64,000 nt of DNA, taken from NCBI RefSeq assembly GCF_003053745.1, contig NZ_QAYE01000001.1:186001-250000 (forward strand), in the 5' to 3' direction. Both the position numbers and the translations under genes were made by a program. The stretch comes from Sphingomonas faeni. GTDB taxonomy: Bacteria > Pseudomonadota > Alphaproteobacteria > Sphingomonadales > Sphingomonadaceae. Under the pieces are notes generated by a model that made no database searches, was not told the origin of the DNA, and was given only the letters and a program-made list of their open reading frames with translations. Below, one piece after another: positions 33,909 to 44,342 of the stretch; position 1 is the first letter of the stretch, and every line of letters begins with the position of its first letter.

Positions 33909-35257
33909 AACTGGTGCACTGGATTTCGACGGGCGGACTTGCCGCGCTGGCCGCCGCCACGGCCTATGCCCAGCAGGCGCAACCGCGTCCGCAAATGAGA
34001 CCGCAGGCTCGGCCGACGCCGCGGATGACGATCCCGGTCAACGCGCTGCTGCCTGCCACGTCAGCGCTGTTCGACAGCTATGTCGCGCAGAACAAAATGC
34101 CGGGGATCGTCGGTGCGTTCGGGGCTGGTGATGGTCCGACGCTGTTCCCGGCGGCGGGCAAGATCAGCGACGAGCCGAATGCTCCGGCGGCAGGCCCCGA
34201 TTCGCTGTGGCGCGTCTATTCGATGTCCAAGCCGATCACCGGCATGTCGGCAATGATGCTGATCGAGGACGGCAAGCTCAACCTCGACGATCCGGTCAGC
34301 AAATACATCCCCGCGTTCAAGGACATGAAGGTCGCGACCAGCCCCGACACGTCGATCGCCGCGCGGCCGGCAACGCGGCCTATCACGATCCGCAACCTGC
34401 TGACGCATACCGCCGGGCTCGGCTACACGATCGTCACCAAGGGGCCGCTGCTCAAGGAATATGAGCGGCTCGGGATTCTGCCGCTGTCGGTCAGTGCGGC
34501 GATGGAAGAGAAGATGCGGCCCGTTCGGCCGAAATCGCTCGAGGAATTCGCCAACCGCGTCGCGACGCTGCCGCTGATCGCCGATCCGGGCACGAAGTGG
34601 AGCTACTCGATTGGGCTCGACGTGATGGGCCGCGTGATTGAGGTCGCAAGCGGCATGAGCTTCGAGCGGTTCGTGCAGACGCGGCTGTTCGAGCCGCTCA
34701 AGATGCGGTCGAGCTTCTGGCAGGTGCCGCAGAGCGAGGTCGGCCGGCTGGCGACCAACTATGCGTTTGTCGGCGACACGCGGACGCCGCTCGATCCGGC
34801 GGCGACGTCGGTGTTCCTGCAGCGCCCGAGCTTTCCCTATGGTGGCGCCGGGCTGGTGATGTCGGCGCGCGATTACGATCGGTTCCTGCACATGATCCAG
34901 GACGGCGGCATGCTCGACGGCGTGCGCGTGATGAAGCCCGAGACGATCGCGCTGGCGACGTCGAACCTGTTGCCGGCAGGCGTCGTGTTCGGCGGAGTTG
35001 GCGGCGGCACCGGGGGAACGCAGGGGAGCAACATGGGCTTCGGCGCGGGCGGTTCCGTGGTGCTCGCGGATACGCCGAACGGGCCGGGCAAGGGCACCTA
35101 TGCCTGGGGTGGTGCGGCGGGCACGATCGCATGGGTCGATCCGGCGAAGCATTCGCGCGGCAACGTGATGGTCAATTACTTCCCGGCGGACCGGATCCCG
35201 CTCCGCCAACAGGTGGTCGCGGCGCTGCTGCAGGATGCGGCGAGGTTGCGCCGATGA
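33905..35257 (+). CDS. Serine hydrolase of the beta-lactamase class C/esterase family
   Basis: The 450 residues start with a signal peptide (MKLVHWISTGGLAALAAATAYAQ). The penicillin-binding-type fold has the nucleophile motif SMSK at 106-109 and a YSI motif near residue 237 (KWSYSIGLDVMGRVIE) in the YxN position, as in EstB-like esterases. A Gly-rich segment near residue 360 (GGVGGGTGGTQGSNMGFGAGG) is followed by WGGAAGTIAWVDP, matching the usual third motif region. Physiological substrate is not known. The GTG at 33905 overlaps the mutY stop; the frame is open 27 codons earlier inside mutY. Confidence 0.9.
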   Translation: MKLVHWISTGGLAALAAATAYAQQAQPRPQMRPQARPTPRMTIPVNALLPATSALFDSYVAQNKMPGIVGAFGAGDGPTLFPAAGKISDEPNAPAAGPDSLWRVYSMSKPITGMSAMMLIEDGKLNLDDPVSKYIPAFKDMKVATSPDTSIAARPATRPITIRNLLTHTAGLGYTIVTKGPLLKEYERLGILPLSVSAAMEEKMRPVRPKSLEEFANRVATLPLIADPGTKWSYSIGLDVMGRVIEVASGMSFERFVQTRLFEPLKMRSSFWQVPQSEVGRLATNYAFVGDTRTPLDPAATSVFLQRPSFPYGGAGLVMSARDYDRFLHMIQDGGMLDGVRVMKPETIALATSNLLPAGVVFGGVGGGTGGTQGSNMGFGAGGSVVLADTPNGPGKGTYAWGGAAGTIAWVDPAKHSRGNVMVNYFPADRIPLRQQVVAALLQDAARLRR

Positions 35258-36141
35258 GCGTGATGGAGGCACCTGGGTTTACCGGTGGGACGCTCGACCG
35301 GTCGGATGCTTTGCGGCACGATCCCGAAGGGCTGGCGGCGGCGCAGCGCGACTGGCGTGCACGGTTGCTGGTGCTCGATGGGCTGTTGCCGGGCACGACC
35401 GACGACGGGCATCTCGCCTGGACGTCGATGGCGGACATGCCCGACGATGCCGAGCCGATCCTGCTTGGGCTCGACGAGAGCGGGCGGCCGCATTTCGCGG
35501 CGCTGCTGGCGGGCATGCGCGTCGACAATGCGCCAGCGATGCGGTCGCCCGCGCTGATGGCGGTGCTGGCCGCGCTCGCACCCGGAGAGGCGGCCACGTA
35601 CGCTGGCGCGCGCAGTGTGATCGACTGGCATGTCCGGCATGGGTTCTGCGCGAAGTGCGGATCGCCGACCGAGATGTTCCGCGCCGGGTGGGCGCGGAAG
35701 TGCCCGAACTGCGGGACCGAGCATTTCCCGCGCGTCGATCCGGTGGTGATCATGATTGCCGAGCATGACGGGCGGGCGTTGCTGGGGCGCGGCAAGGGGT
35801 GGCCGGCGGGGCGGTATTCTGCACTCGCCGGCTTCGTCGAGCCGGCCGAGTCGATCGAGGAGGCGGTTGCGCGCGAGATCCTCGAGGAATCGGGCGTTCG
35901 GGTCGGCAAGGTGCGCTATGTCGCGAGCCAGCCCTGGCCGTTTCCGTCTTCGTTGATGATGGCTTGCGTTGCGGAGGCGGAGGACGATGCGATCACGCTC
36001 GACGTGAACGAGCTCGAGGATGCGATGTGGGTGCCGCGGGAGATGGTGCGCGCGGTGCTGCGGGGGGAAGAGGGGCCTTTCGTCGCGCCGCCGCCTTATG
36101 CGATCGCGTATACGCTGCTCAAGGAATGGGCGGGGGAATAG
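35254..36141 (+). CDS. nudC: NADH/NAD pyrophosphatase NudC
   Basis: Nudix hydrolase that cleaves NADH and can remove NAD caps from RNA. The 295 residues have a zinc ribbon (FCAKCGSPTE ... RKCPNCGTEHFPR), the Nudix box with the form GFVEPAESIEEAVAREILEE, and the NudC-specific SQPWPFPSSLM segment, which selects NAD over other nucleotides. The ATG at 35254 overlaps the hydrolase stop. mutY, the hydrolase and nudC thus form a tight run; two are enzymes of oxidised or modified nucleotides. Confidence 0.95.
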   Translation: MSVMEAPGFTGGTLDRSDALRHDPEGLAAAQRDWRARLLVLDGLLPGTTDDGHLAWTSMADMPDDAEPILLGLDESGRPHFAALLAGMRVDNAPAMRSPALMAVLAALAPGEAATYAGARSVIDWHVRHGFCAKCGSPTEMFRAGWARKCPNCGTEHFPRVDPVVIMIAEHDGRALLGRGKGWPAGRYSALAGFVEPAESIEEAVAREILEESGVRVGKVRYVASQPWPFPSSLMMACVAEAEDDAITLDVNELEDAMWVPREMVRAVLRGEEGPFVAPPPYAIAYTLLKEWAGE

Positions 36142-36196
36142 GCGCTGCGTCAGCTTCGGATGGACGGCGCGGGGTATAGTCTCGTAACGGCGATGC

Positions 36197-37603
36197 ATGA
36201 CTCCGCTGACCTTTGATCGCCCGGACGAGCAGACCCGCGCTCGCCCCGATTGCCACCAGGCGATCAGCATCCTCGACCTGTTCACGATCGGGATCGGGCC
36301 GTCGAGTTCGCATACCGTCGGGCCGATGCGTGCGGCGTGGTTGTTCGCCGATCTGGTCGCGGACGAGAAGCCGGTGGCCGTGCGCGTCGATCTGTACGGA
36401 TCGCTGGCGCTGACCGGGCGCGGGCATGCGACCGACAGTGCGGTGATGCTCGGCTTGAGTGGCGCGCAGCCCGAGACGATCGATCCCGACCTGATCCCGG
36501 TACGGCTGGCGGCGATCCGGTCGAGCGGGCGGCTGATGCTGGCAGAGCGGGTGGAGATCGGGTTCGAGGAGAGCCAACACCTTCTGTTTCATTCGAAGAC
36601 CTTCCTGCCGGGGCATCCGAATGCAGTGACGTTTACCGCCTCGTTCGGTGACGGGCGCAGTGTCGAGCGGACCTATTTCTCGATCGGTGGCGGCGCGATC
36701 GTCGAGGCGGGGTCGGGGCCGGTCAAGGCGAACATCCTGTTGCCGCGGCCGTTCTCGTCGGGGGCGGAACTGCTCGCGACCGGGGACGCGACGGGGATGA
36801 CGATCGCCGATATCGTCCGCGAGAACGAGATCGCGTGGCGGCCTGAGAGCGAGACCGATGCGTTTCTCGATGCCGTCCGCGGTGCGATGTTCGCGTCGAT
36901 CGATCGCGGGTGTCGGCAGGGCGGCATATTGCCGGGCGGGCTGAAGGTGCCGCGACGGGCGAAGGCGCTGTTCGAGGGGTTGCAGGCACGCGATACTGCC
37001 GCCGATCCGTCCGCGGTGTTCGAATGGGTGAGCCTGTATGCGCTGGCGGTGAACGAGGAGAATGCTGCGGGTGGCCGCGTCGTGACCGCGCCGACCAACG
37101 GCGCGGCGGGCGTGCTGCCGGCGGTCCTGCGCTTCTACGAGACCTTCACCAAGGACCCGACGGCGAAGGGCGCGCACGACTTCCTGCTGACCGCGGCGGC
37201 GATCGGTTTTCTCTACAAGAAGCGGGCGTCGATCTCGGCGGCGGAGATGGGGTGCCAGGGCGAGGTCGGCGTGGCGTGTTCGATGGCGGCCGGCGCGCTG
37301 GTCGCGGCGCTCGGCGGGACCAACGCGCAGATCGAGAATGCGGCCGAGATCGGCATGGAGCACAATCTCGGCCTGACCTGCGATCCGATCGGCGGGCTGG
37401 TCCAGATCCCGTGCATCGAGCGCAATACGATGGGCGCGATCAAGGCGATCAACGCCGCCTATCTGGCGCTGCGCGGCGACGGTCGCCATATCGTCAGCCT
37501 CGATGCGGTGATCGAGACGATGCGCCAGACCGGTGAGGACATGCGCTCGCAATATAAGGAGACGTCGCTTGGTGGCCTGGCCGTCAACGTCGTCGAATGC
37601 TGA
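36197..37603 (+). CDS. sdaA: L-serine ammonia-lyase (iron-sulfur type)
   Basis: Deaminates serine to pyruvate with a [4Fe-4S] cluster instead of PLP. The 468 residues are of the single-chain type: the beta domain with [19 protein letters not shown] at about 25-45 and the alpha domain with [29 protein letters not shown] and [18 protein letters not shown], which carry the cluster cysteines. It starts a run of same-strand catabolic genes up to 44256; the M3 peptidase gene starts 10 bases after it. Confidence 0.95.
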   Translation: MTPLTFDRPDEQTRARPDCHQAISILDLFTIGIGPSSSHTVGPMRAAWLFADLVADEKPVAVRVDLYGSLALTGRGHATDSAVMLGLSGAQPETIDPDLIPVRLAAIRSSGRLMLAERVEIGFEESQHLLFHSKTFLPGHPNAVTFTASFGDGRSVERTYFSIGGGAIVEAGSGPVKANILLPRPFSSGAELLATGDATGMTIADIVRENEIAWRPESETDAFLDAVRGAMFASIDRGCRQGGILPGGLKVPRRAKALFEGLQARDTAADPSAVFEWVSLYALAVNEENAAGGRVVTAPTNGAAGVLPAVLRFYETFTKDPTAKGAHDFLLTAAAIGFLYKKRASISAAEMGCQGEVGVACSMAAGALVAALGGTNAQIENAAEIGMEHNLGLTCDPIGGLVQIPCIERNTMGAIKAINAAYLALRGDGRHIVSLDAVIETMRQTGEDMRSQYKETSLGGLAVNVVEC

Positions 37604-37613
37604 AGGATTTCCC

Positions 37614-39650
37614 ATGACTGCCCCGACGAACCCGCTTCTCGATACGCTGTCGCTGCCCCGTTTCGCGGAGCTCTCGCCCGACCAGATCGCGCCGGCGCTG
37701 GACGAGGCGATCGCGCGGCACGAGGCGATGGTCGAGGCGCTGACGACCACGCGGCCGACCGATTTCGCCGGCGCGTGGCTGCCGTACGAGCGCGCGAATA
37801 CCGAGATCGGGGCGATCTGGTCGGCGGTTTCGCACCTGCACGGCGTCGCGGACACGCCCGAATTGCGTTTGGCCTATTCGGAAGGGCAGAAGCGGCTCGT
37901 CGAGAACGACATGAAGGTCGGCCAGAACCGCGATTTGTACGAGGTGTTCGTCGCGTTGAGCGTGTCGCCTGAATTTGCCGACTTGGCGACCGAGGACCGG
38001 GTCGCGGTCGAGCAGGCGATCCGCGACTTCACGCTGTCGGGCGTGGCGCTGGAGCCAGAGGCACGGGACCGGTTCAGCGAGATTTCGGTCGAGCTGTCGG
38101 GGTTGTCGAACGAGTTCGGCAGCGCGGTGCTCGACGCGACCGACGCGTGGTCGGAGCTGGTGACGGACGAGGCGGACCTCGCGGGGATTTCGGACGCGGA
38201 CAAGGCGATGTTCGCGGATGCCGCCAAGGCGAAGGGGCAGGCTGGCTGGCTGGTCACGCTGCAACAGCCGAGCGTCAACGCGGTGCTGACGTTTGCCGAG
38301 AACCGCGACCTCCGCGCCCGCATGTACCGCGCGTTCGCGACACGCGCGTCGGACCAAGGGCCCAACGCAGGCGAGTTCGACAACAGCGCGCGGATCGCAC
38401 GTATCCTCGAGCTGCGGCACGAGGGCGCCAAGCTGCTCGGCTTCACCGATCCGGTCGCGTGGTCGCTGGAGACCAAGATGGCGCCGAATGGCGCCGAGGT
38501 GATCGCGTTCCTGCGCGATCTGGCGCGCCGCGCGAAGCCGGCGGCGGAGCGTGACCTTGCCGAGCTGAAGACGTTCGCCGCCGAGCATCTCGGGATCGCC
38601 GAATTCGAGCCCTGGGATGCGGGCTTCGTGTCGAACCGGTTGCGGCAGGATCGCTATGCCGTCGATGCGCAGGTGGTGAAGGCGTATTTCCCGGTCGAGC
38701 GCGTGATGGAGGGCTGGCAGACGCTCATGCAGCGCCTGTTCGGCATCAAGCTCGTCGAGCGCGACGACGTGTCGCTGTACCACGAGGACGCGCGGTTCTT
38801 TGACGTGGTGGACGAGAGCGGGACGGTGTTCGCGGGGCTCTACCTCGACCTGCACGCGCGTACCGGCAAGCGTGGCGGCGCGTGGATGGCGCAGGCGCGG
38901 CCGCGGCTGCACGACGGCAATACCGTGACGGTGCCGGTCGCGTATCTCGTCTGCAACTTTGCGCCCGATGGTGGCGAGACGCCGTCGCTGCTGAGCCACA
39001 ACGACGTGACGACGCTGCTGCACGAGACCGGCCACTGCATCCACCTGCTCTTCACCAAGGTGAACCGGCCGAGCATCGCCGGCACCAACGGCTTCGAATG
39101 GGACGCGATCGAGCTGCCGAGCCAGTTGATGGAGGATTTCGCCTGGGACAAGGACGTGCTGACCGGCATGTCCGGCCACTACAAGACCGGCGAGAAGCTC
39201 CCCGCCGACCTGTTCGAGCGGATGGTGAAGGCGCGACATTTCCAGGCGGGGATGTTCATCCTGCGCCAGGTCGAGTTCGCGTTGTTCGACCTGCTGCTGC
39301 ATCTCGGCACGATGGGCAGCGATCCGATCGAGGTGATCGAGGCGGTGCGCGACGAGGTGGCGGTGATCCGCCCGCCCGCATGGCACCGCTTCCCGCACGC
39401 GTTCAGCCACATTTTCGCAGGCGGCTATGCGTCGGGCTATTATAGCTATCTCTACGCGGAATTGCTGGCAGCGGATGGCTTCGAGGCGTTCGCGGAAGCT
39501 GGCCTGGTCGATCGCAAGACGGGCGACCGGTTCCGCGAGGAAGTGCTTGCGCGGGGTGCGACCCGCCCCGCGGCGGACAGCTTCCGTGCGTTCCGTGGGC
39601 GTGATCCTGAGCCGACCGCGATGCTGGTCCGTCACGGGCTGCAAGGGTGA
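37614..39650 (+). CDS. M3 family oligopeptidase
   Basis: Zinc oligopeptidase of the thimet/oligopeptidase A type, about 678 residues, the usual family length. The zinc site HETGH is at 470-474 in [13 protein letters not shown], with the third ligand Glu in [19 protein letters not shown]-terminal marks are [23 protein letters not shown], typical of the family. No signal peptide is seen, so it probably degrades peptides in the cytoplasm. The ATG at 37614 is chosen; it follows sdaA by 10 bases with AAGGA before it, and its stop overlaps the next start by four bases. Confidence 0.95.
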   Translation: MTAPTNPLLDTLSLPRFAELSPDQIAPALDEAIARHEAMVEALTTTRPTDFAGAWLPYERANTEIGAIWSAVSHLHGVADTPELRLAYSEGQKRLVENDMKVGQNRDLYEVFVALSVSPEFADLATEDRVAVEQAIRDFTLSGVALEPEARDRFSEISVELSGLSNEFGSAVLDATDAWSELVTDEADLAGISDADKAMFADAAKAKGQAGWLVTLQQPSVNAVLTFAENRDLRARMYRAFATRASDQGPNAGEFDNSARIARILELRHEGAKLLGFTDPVAWSLETKMAPNGAEVIAFLRDLARRAKPAAERDLAELKTFAAEHLGIAEFEPWDAGFVSNRLRQDRYAVDAQVVKAYFPVERVMEGWQTLMQRLFGIKLVERDDVSLYHEDARFFDVVDESGTVFAGLYLDLHARTGKRGGAWMAQARPRLHDGNTVTVPVAYLVCNFAPDGGETPSLLSHNDVTTLLHETGHCIHLLFTKVNRPSIAGTNGFEWDAIELPSQLMEDFAWDKDVLTGMSGHYKTGEKLPADLFERMVKARHFQAGMFILRQVEFALFDLLLHLGTMGSDPIEVIEAVRDEVAVIRPPAWHRFPHAFSHIFAGGYASGYYSYLYAELLAADGFEAFAEAGLVDRKTGDRFREEVLARGATRPAADSFRAFRGRDPEPTAMLVRHGLQG

Positions 39651-40708
39651 CGAAACGCGTCGACCGGCGCTGGTTGTCGGAGGCGGTGCGGCGGATCGAG
39701 GCGGACTATAACCGGTCCGCCGACACGCACCTCATTCGGGTGGATTTGCCGCGGTATCCCGGCATCGTGCTGTATTTGAAGGACGAGAGTTCGCATCCGA
39801 CCGGCAGCCTCAAGCACCGGCTTGCGCGGTCGCTGTTCCTGTATGCGCTGTGCAACGAATGGATCGGGCCGGAGACGACGGTGATCGAATCCTCGTCGGG
39901 ATCCACCGCGGTGTCGGAGGCGTATTTCGCGAAAATGCTCGGGCTGCGCTTCATCGCGGTAGTGCCCGCGACGACCGCCAAGCCGAAGCTCGACGCGATC
40001 CGCTTTCACGGCGGCGAGATCCACATGGTCGACGATCCGCGCACCGTCTACGCGGTCTCGCACCGGCTCGCGGCCGAAACCGGCGGGCATTATCTCGACC
40101 AGTTCACCTATGCCGAGCGGGCGACCGACTGGCGCGGCAACAACAACATCGCCGAGAGCATCTTCGCGCAGATGGCCGAGGAGGAGCATCCGTGCCCGTC
40201 CTGGATCGTCTGCGGCGCAGGGACGGGGGGCACGTCGGCAACGATCGGGCGCTTCATCCGCTATTGCCGGCACGACACGAAATTGTGCGTCGCGGACCCG
40301 GTGCACTCGGTGTTCCACCGGCATTTCGAGGATCGCTCGGTCACCGCGCTGCCGGAAGGATGCGCGTCGCGGATCGAGGGGATCGGACGGCCGCGCGTCG
40401 AGCCGAGCTTCGTGCCTAGCGTCATCGACCGGATGATCGCGGTCGAGGACGCCGACAGCATCGGCGCGATGCGCGCGCTGTCCGACCGGCTCGGGCGGCG
40501 CGTCGGCGGCTCGACCGGGACCAACCTCTGGGCGTGCGCGCAGATCGTCGAGGAGATGGCGGCGGCGGGCGAGACGGGCAGCATCGTCACGCTGTTGTGC
40601 GACGGTGGCGACCGCTATGGCTGCACCTATTACGACGATGCATGGCTCGGCGATCGCGGGGTCGCGTGGACCGGGGCAGCGGCGCGGATGACGCAATTTC
40701 TGGGCTGA
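39647..40708 (+). CDS. PLP-dependent enzyme of the cysteine synthase family (Cds1-like)
   Basis: The 353 residues are of fold type II. The PLP lysine is in [14 protein letters not shown], the phosphate-binding loop in [13 protein letters not shown], and the substrate loop in [19 protein letters not shown]. An additional segment [10 protein letters not shown] near the C-terminus occurs in the Cds1 group, which in mycobacteria breaks cysteine down to sulfide, pyruvate and ammonia. Assignment to desulfhydrase rather than synthase is an inference from these marks and the catabolic neighbours. The GTG start overlaps the peptidase stop. Confidence 0.85.
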   Translation: MTKRVDRRWLSEAVRRIEADYNRSADTHLIRVDLPRYPGIVLYLKDESSHPTGSLKHRLARSLFLYALCNEWIGPETTVIESSSGSTAVSEAYFAKMLGLRFIAVVPATTAKPKLDAIRFHGGEIHMVDDPRTVYAVSHRLAAETGGHYLDQFTYAERATDWRGNNNIAESIFAQMAEEEHPCPSWIVCGAGTGGTSATIGRFIRYCRHDTKLCVADPVHSVFHRHFEDRSVTALPEGCASRIEGIGRPRVEPSFVPSVIDRMIAVEDADSIGAMRALSDRLGRRVGGSTGTNLWACAQIVEEMAAAGETGSIVTLLCDGGDRYGCTYYDDAWLGDRGVAWTGAAARMTQFLG

Positions 40709-40716
40709 GTAACCTG

Positions 40717-43700
40717 ATGACCACATGGCAGTTCTGGATCGACCGCGGCGGCACGTTCACCGACGTCGTCGCGCGGCAGCCCGACGGGCGGATCGTCACC
40801 GCCAAACTGCTGTCGGAGGATCCCGAACGCTATGATGATGCCGCGGTCGAGGCGATTCGGCGGCTGACTGATGGGGCGGACGTGCCGCTCGAACTGCGGA
40901 TCGGCACGACAGTCGCGACCAACGCGCTGCTCGAGCGCAAGGGCGAGCCGACGTGCCTCGCGATCACGCGCGGGTTCGGCGATGCGCTGCTGATCGGCCA
41001 CCAGGAGCGCGCCGATATTTTCGCGCGCGACGTGAACCGGCCACCGCCGTTGTTCGCGCATGTCGTTGAGATCGACGAGCGGGTCGGGGCGGAGGGCGAT
41101 GTGCTCCGTCCGCTCGACGTGGATGCGGCGCGCGCGGGCTTGCAGGCTGCATTCGATAGCGGTTTGCGCGCGGTCGCGATCGTCCTCATGCACGGCTATC
41201 GCTTCACGGCGCACGAGGAGGCGCTGGCGGCAATCGCAACCGAGATCGGCTTCACGCAGATCTCGGTCAGCCACCGCGTCGCGCCGCTGATCAAGCTGAT
41301 CGGGCGCGGCGATACGACCGTCGTCGATGCGTATCTATCGCCGGTCGTCGATCGCTATGTCGCCGGCTTGAGCGACGCGCTGGGGCAGGGCGCGCTGTTC
41401 ATGCAGTCGTCGGGCGGGCTGGTCGACGGCGCAAGCTTTCGCGGCAAGGACGCGATCCTGTCGGGGCCGGCGGGCGGCATCGTCGGCATGGCCGCGACCG
41501 CGCGCGAGGCCGGGTTCGAACAGATCATCGGCTTCGACATGGGCGGCACCTCGACCGATGTCTCGCACTATGCCGGCACCTACGAACGCGACACCGAGAC
41601 GCTGATCGCCGGCGCCCGCATCCGCGCGCCGATGCTGCGGATCCACACGGTGGCGGCGGGCGGCGGCTCGATCTGTCGGTTCGACGGCGAGCGGTTGATC
41701 GTCGGCCCCGAGAGCGCAGGCGCGGTGCCGGGGCCTGCGTGTTATCGGCGCGGCGGGCCGCTGACCGTGACAGACTGCAACGTGATGCTCGGTAAGGTTC
41801 GCCCCGAATTCTTCCCGGCGCTGTTCGGATCGGCAGGCGACCAGCCGCTCGATGCCGAGGCGGTGGCCGCCCGGTTCGCGGAATTGCCGCTCGATCCGCA
41901 GGTCGCGGCGGAAGGGTTCGTTGCGGTCGCGGTGGCGAACATGGCGAACGCGATCCGGACGATCTCCGTCGCGCGCGGGCATGACGTGACGCGTTATACG
42001 CTGGCGTGCTTCGGTGGAGCCGGGGGGCAGCATGCGTGCCTCGTCGCCGACGCGCTGGCGATGGACCGGGTGATGATCCATCCGCTGGCCGGCGTGCTGT
42101 CGGCGTACGGCATGGGACTGGCCGATCGCCGGGTTCTCCGAGAGGCGACGTCGGGCGCGGCGTTCGCTGACTATGTCCAGATCACGCAGGCGCTGGACGG
42201 CCTGGCGGAAGCAGCGCGCGACGCCTTGGTGGCGCAGGGCGTCATGGCGGACGACGTTCGGATCGAACGCCGCGTACATCTGCGTCGAGGCCAGACCGAC
42301 CACACCATCGAACTCGATCTCGACGACCCGGCAGCGATGATCGCCGCGTTCGACGCCGCGCACATCGCGCAGTTCGGGTTCGCCAGCGAAGCACCGCTGA
42401 TCGCCGACCGGATCGTCGCCGAGGCGATCGCCGAGAGTCCGCCGATCGACGCTGCGCTCGTCGCGTTCCCCGAAGAGCCGGCCGCGCCGCTGTCGGTCGC
42501 ACCCGTCTACATGGCCGGCGCTTGGCACGACACGCCGGTGCTGGCGCGCGAAGGCCTCCCCGCCGGACACGCCATCGATGGCCCCGCGCTCATCCTCGAC
42601 AGCGTCTCGACCACCATCGTCGAGCCCGGCTGGCGCGCGCGCGTCGATCCGATCGGCAATCTGATCCTCGATCGCACCGCCCCGCGCGTCGGCGCCAGCA
42701 TCGGTACCGAGTCCGACCCGGTTCGGCTGGCAATCTTCGCCGGGCTGTTCATGAGCATCGCCGAGGAAATGGGCGCCGCGCTCCAGCGCTCGGCCGCGTC
42801 GGTCAACATCCGCGAACGTCTCGACTTCAGTTGCGCGCTGTTCGACGCGCACGGCAACCTCGTCGCCAACGCGCCACACATCCCGGTCCATCTGGGCTCG
42901 ATGGGCGAGAGCATCCGCACGATCATCGACGCGCGAGGCGGCGGCGCAGACGGCCGCGGTATCCGCCGCGGCGACGCCTACGCACTCAACGCGCCGTATC
43001 GTGGCGGCACGCACCTCCCCGACATCACCGTCATCATGCCGGTTTTCGCGGATGACGGTGATGCGCCCGCGTTCTTCGTAGCCGCTCGCGGTCATCACGC
43101 AGACGTCGGCGGAATCACCCCTGGATCGATGCCGCCCGAAAGCCGCTCGGTCGAGGAAGAAGGCGTGCTGCTCGACGACGTGCTGGTGGTCGACGAAGGG
43201 CGTTTCCTCGAAGCCGAACTCCGCGCGGTCTTCGCCACCGATCCCTATCCCGCCCGCAACATCGACCAGAATATCGCCGATCTCGCCGCGCAGTTAGCAG
43301 CCTGCACACGCGGCGCGACTGGTCTCACAAGGCTAGCGAACGAGTACGGCACGGACGTCGTCGCGGCTTATATGGAGCACGTCCAGGCCAATGCCGACGC
43401 CGCGGTCCGCCGCCTGATCGCAACGCTCGACGACGGCGCGTTCGCCTATGAAATGGACGATGGCGCGGTCGTCCGCGTGGCGGTCCAAGTCGATCGCGAA
43501 GCCGGGACGATGGTCGTCGACTTTGCGGGCACCAGCGAGCAGCGCCCGACCAACTTCAACGCCCCCGTCTCGATCGTCCGTGCCGCCGTGCTCTACGTCG
43601 TCCGCGCGCTGATCGACGAGGCCGTCCCGCTTAACGACGGCTGCCTGCGCGGCGTCACGATCCGCGTGCCCGAGGGCTCGATGCTCAATCCGCGCTATCC

Positions 43701-44256
43701 GGCTGCGATCGTCGCCGGCAACGTCGAGACGAGCCAGGTCGTCACCGACGCGCTATTCGGCGCGCTCGGCGCGATGGCCGCGAGCCAGGGGACGATGAAC
43801 AACTTCACCTTCGGCAACGACACGCACCAATATTACGAGACTATTGCGGGAGGAGCAGGTGCGAGCCCCGGCTTCGACGGGGCGTCCGTGATCCAGACGC
43901 ACATGACCAACAGCCGGCTCACCGACCCGGAAATCTTCGAAACGCGCTTCCCCGTGTTGCTGGAGGAATTCTCGATCCGCCGCGGCTCGGGCGGGACAGG
44001 CGCACACCAGGGCGGCGACGGCGCGACGCGGCGCGTGCGGTTCCTTGCGGAAATGACCGCCTGCATCCTCGCCAACCGCCGCCGCGTCCCACCGTTCGGC
44101 GTGGCGGGCGGTGCAAGCGGTGGACTTGGCTCCGCGACCGTCGAGCGCGCAGACGGCCGTGTCGAACGGCTCGGCTCCACCGCCAAGGTCGATATGCGGC
44201 CGGGCGACGTGTTCGTGATCGAAACACCCGGTGGCGGTGGTTTCGGACCCATTTGA
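40717..44256 (+). CDS. Fused hydantoinase A/B family protein (5-oxoprolinase-type)
   Basis: The 1179 residues join two families. The N-terminal part has the HyuA/acetate-kinase-like start [35 protein letters not shown] and [13 protein letters not shown]. The C-terminal HyuB part starts near residue 660 ([20 protein letters not shown]) and holds [20 protein letters not shown]-like [13 protein letters not shown], and the end [17 protein letters not shown]. This layout is typical of ATP-dependent 5-oxoprolinase, which opens 5-oxoproline to glutamate; hydantoins are the alternative substrate. It starts nine bases after the PLP enzyme gene. Confidence 0.93.
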   Translation: MTTWQFWIDRGGTFTDVVARQPDGRIVTAKLLSEDPERYDDAAVEAIRRLTDGADVPLELRIGTTVATNALLERKGEPTCLAITRGFGDALLIGHQERADIFARDVNRPPPLFAHVVEIDERVGAEGDVLRPLDVDAARAGLQAAFDSGLRAVAIVLMHGYRFTAHEEALAAIATEIGFTQISVSHRVAPLIKLIGRGDTTVVDAYLSPVVDRYVAGLSDALGQGALFMQSSGGLVDGASFRGKDAILSGPAGGIVGMAATAREAGFEQIIGFDMGGTSTDVSHYAGTYERDTETLIAGARIRAPMLRIHTVAAGGGSICRFDGERLIVGPESAGAVPGPACYRRGGPLTVTDCNVMLGKVRPEFFPALFGSAGDQPLDAEAVAARFAELPLDPQVAAEGFVAVAVANMANAIRTISVARGHDVTRYTLACFGGAGGQHACLVADALAMDRVMIHPLAGVLSAYGMGLADRRVLREATSGAAFADYVQITQALDGLAEAARDALVAQGVMADDVRIERRVHLRRGQTDHTIELDLDDPAAMIAAFDAAHIAQFGFASEAPLIADRIVAEAIAESPPIDAALVAFPEEPAAPLSVAPVYMAGAWHDTPVLAREGLPAGHAIDGPALILDSVSTTIVEPGWRARVDPIGNLILDRTAPRVGASIGTESDPVRLAIFAGLFMSIAEEMGAALQRSAASVNIRERLDFSCALFDAHGNLVANAPHIPVHLGSMGESIRTIIDARGGGADGRGIRRGDAYALNAPYRGGTHLPDITVIMPVFADDGDAPAFFVAARGHHADVGGITPGSMPPESRSVEEEGVLLDDVLVVDEGRFLEAELRAVFATDPYPARNIDQNIADLAAQLAACTRGATGLTRLANEYGTDVVAAYMEHVQANADAAVRRLIATLDDGAFAYEMDDGAVVRVAVQVDREAGTMVVDFAGTSEQRPTNFNAPVSIVRAAVLYVVRALIDEAVPLNDGCLRGVTIRVPEGSMLNPRYPAAIVAGNVETSQVVTDALFGALGAMAASQGTMNNFTFGNDTHQYYETIAGGAGASPGFDGASVIQTHMTNSRLTDPEIFETRFPVLLEEFSIRRGSGGTGAHQGGDGATRRVRFLAEMTACILANRRRVPPFGVAGGASGGLGSATVERADGRVERLGSTAKVDMRPGDVFVIETPGGGGFGPI

Positions 44257-44342
44257 TCCGCCGCCCGATACGACGACTGGTTGCAGCGACGGGACGGACG
44301 CGTCACACACGGTCCGCACAAGATCACCGTGAAAGTGAAGCC

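Noticed and set aside
41335..43098. Minus-strand open frame opposite the 5-oxoprolinase gene
   Set aside because: It is a mirror of a convincing two-domain gene and has Arg/His-rich low-complexity sequence.
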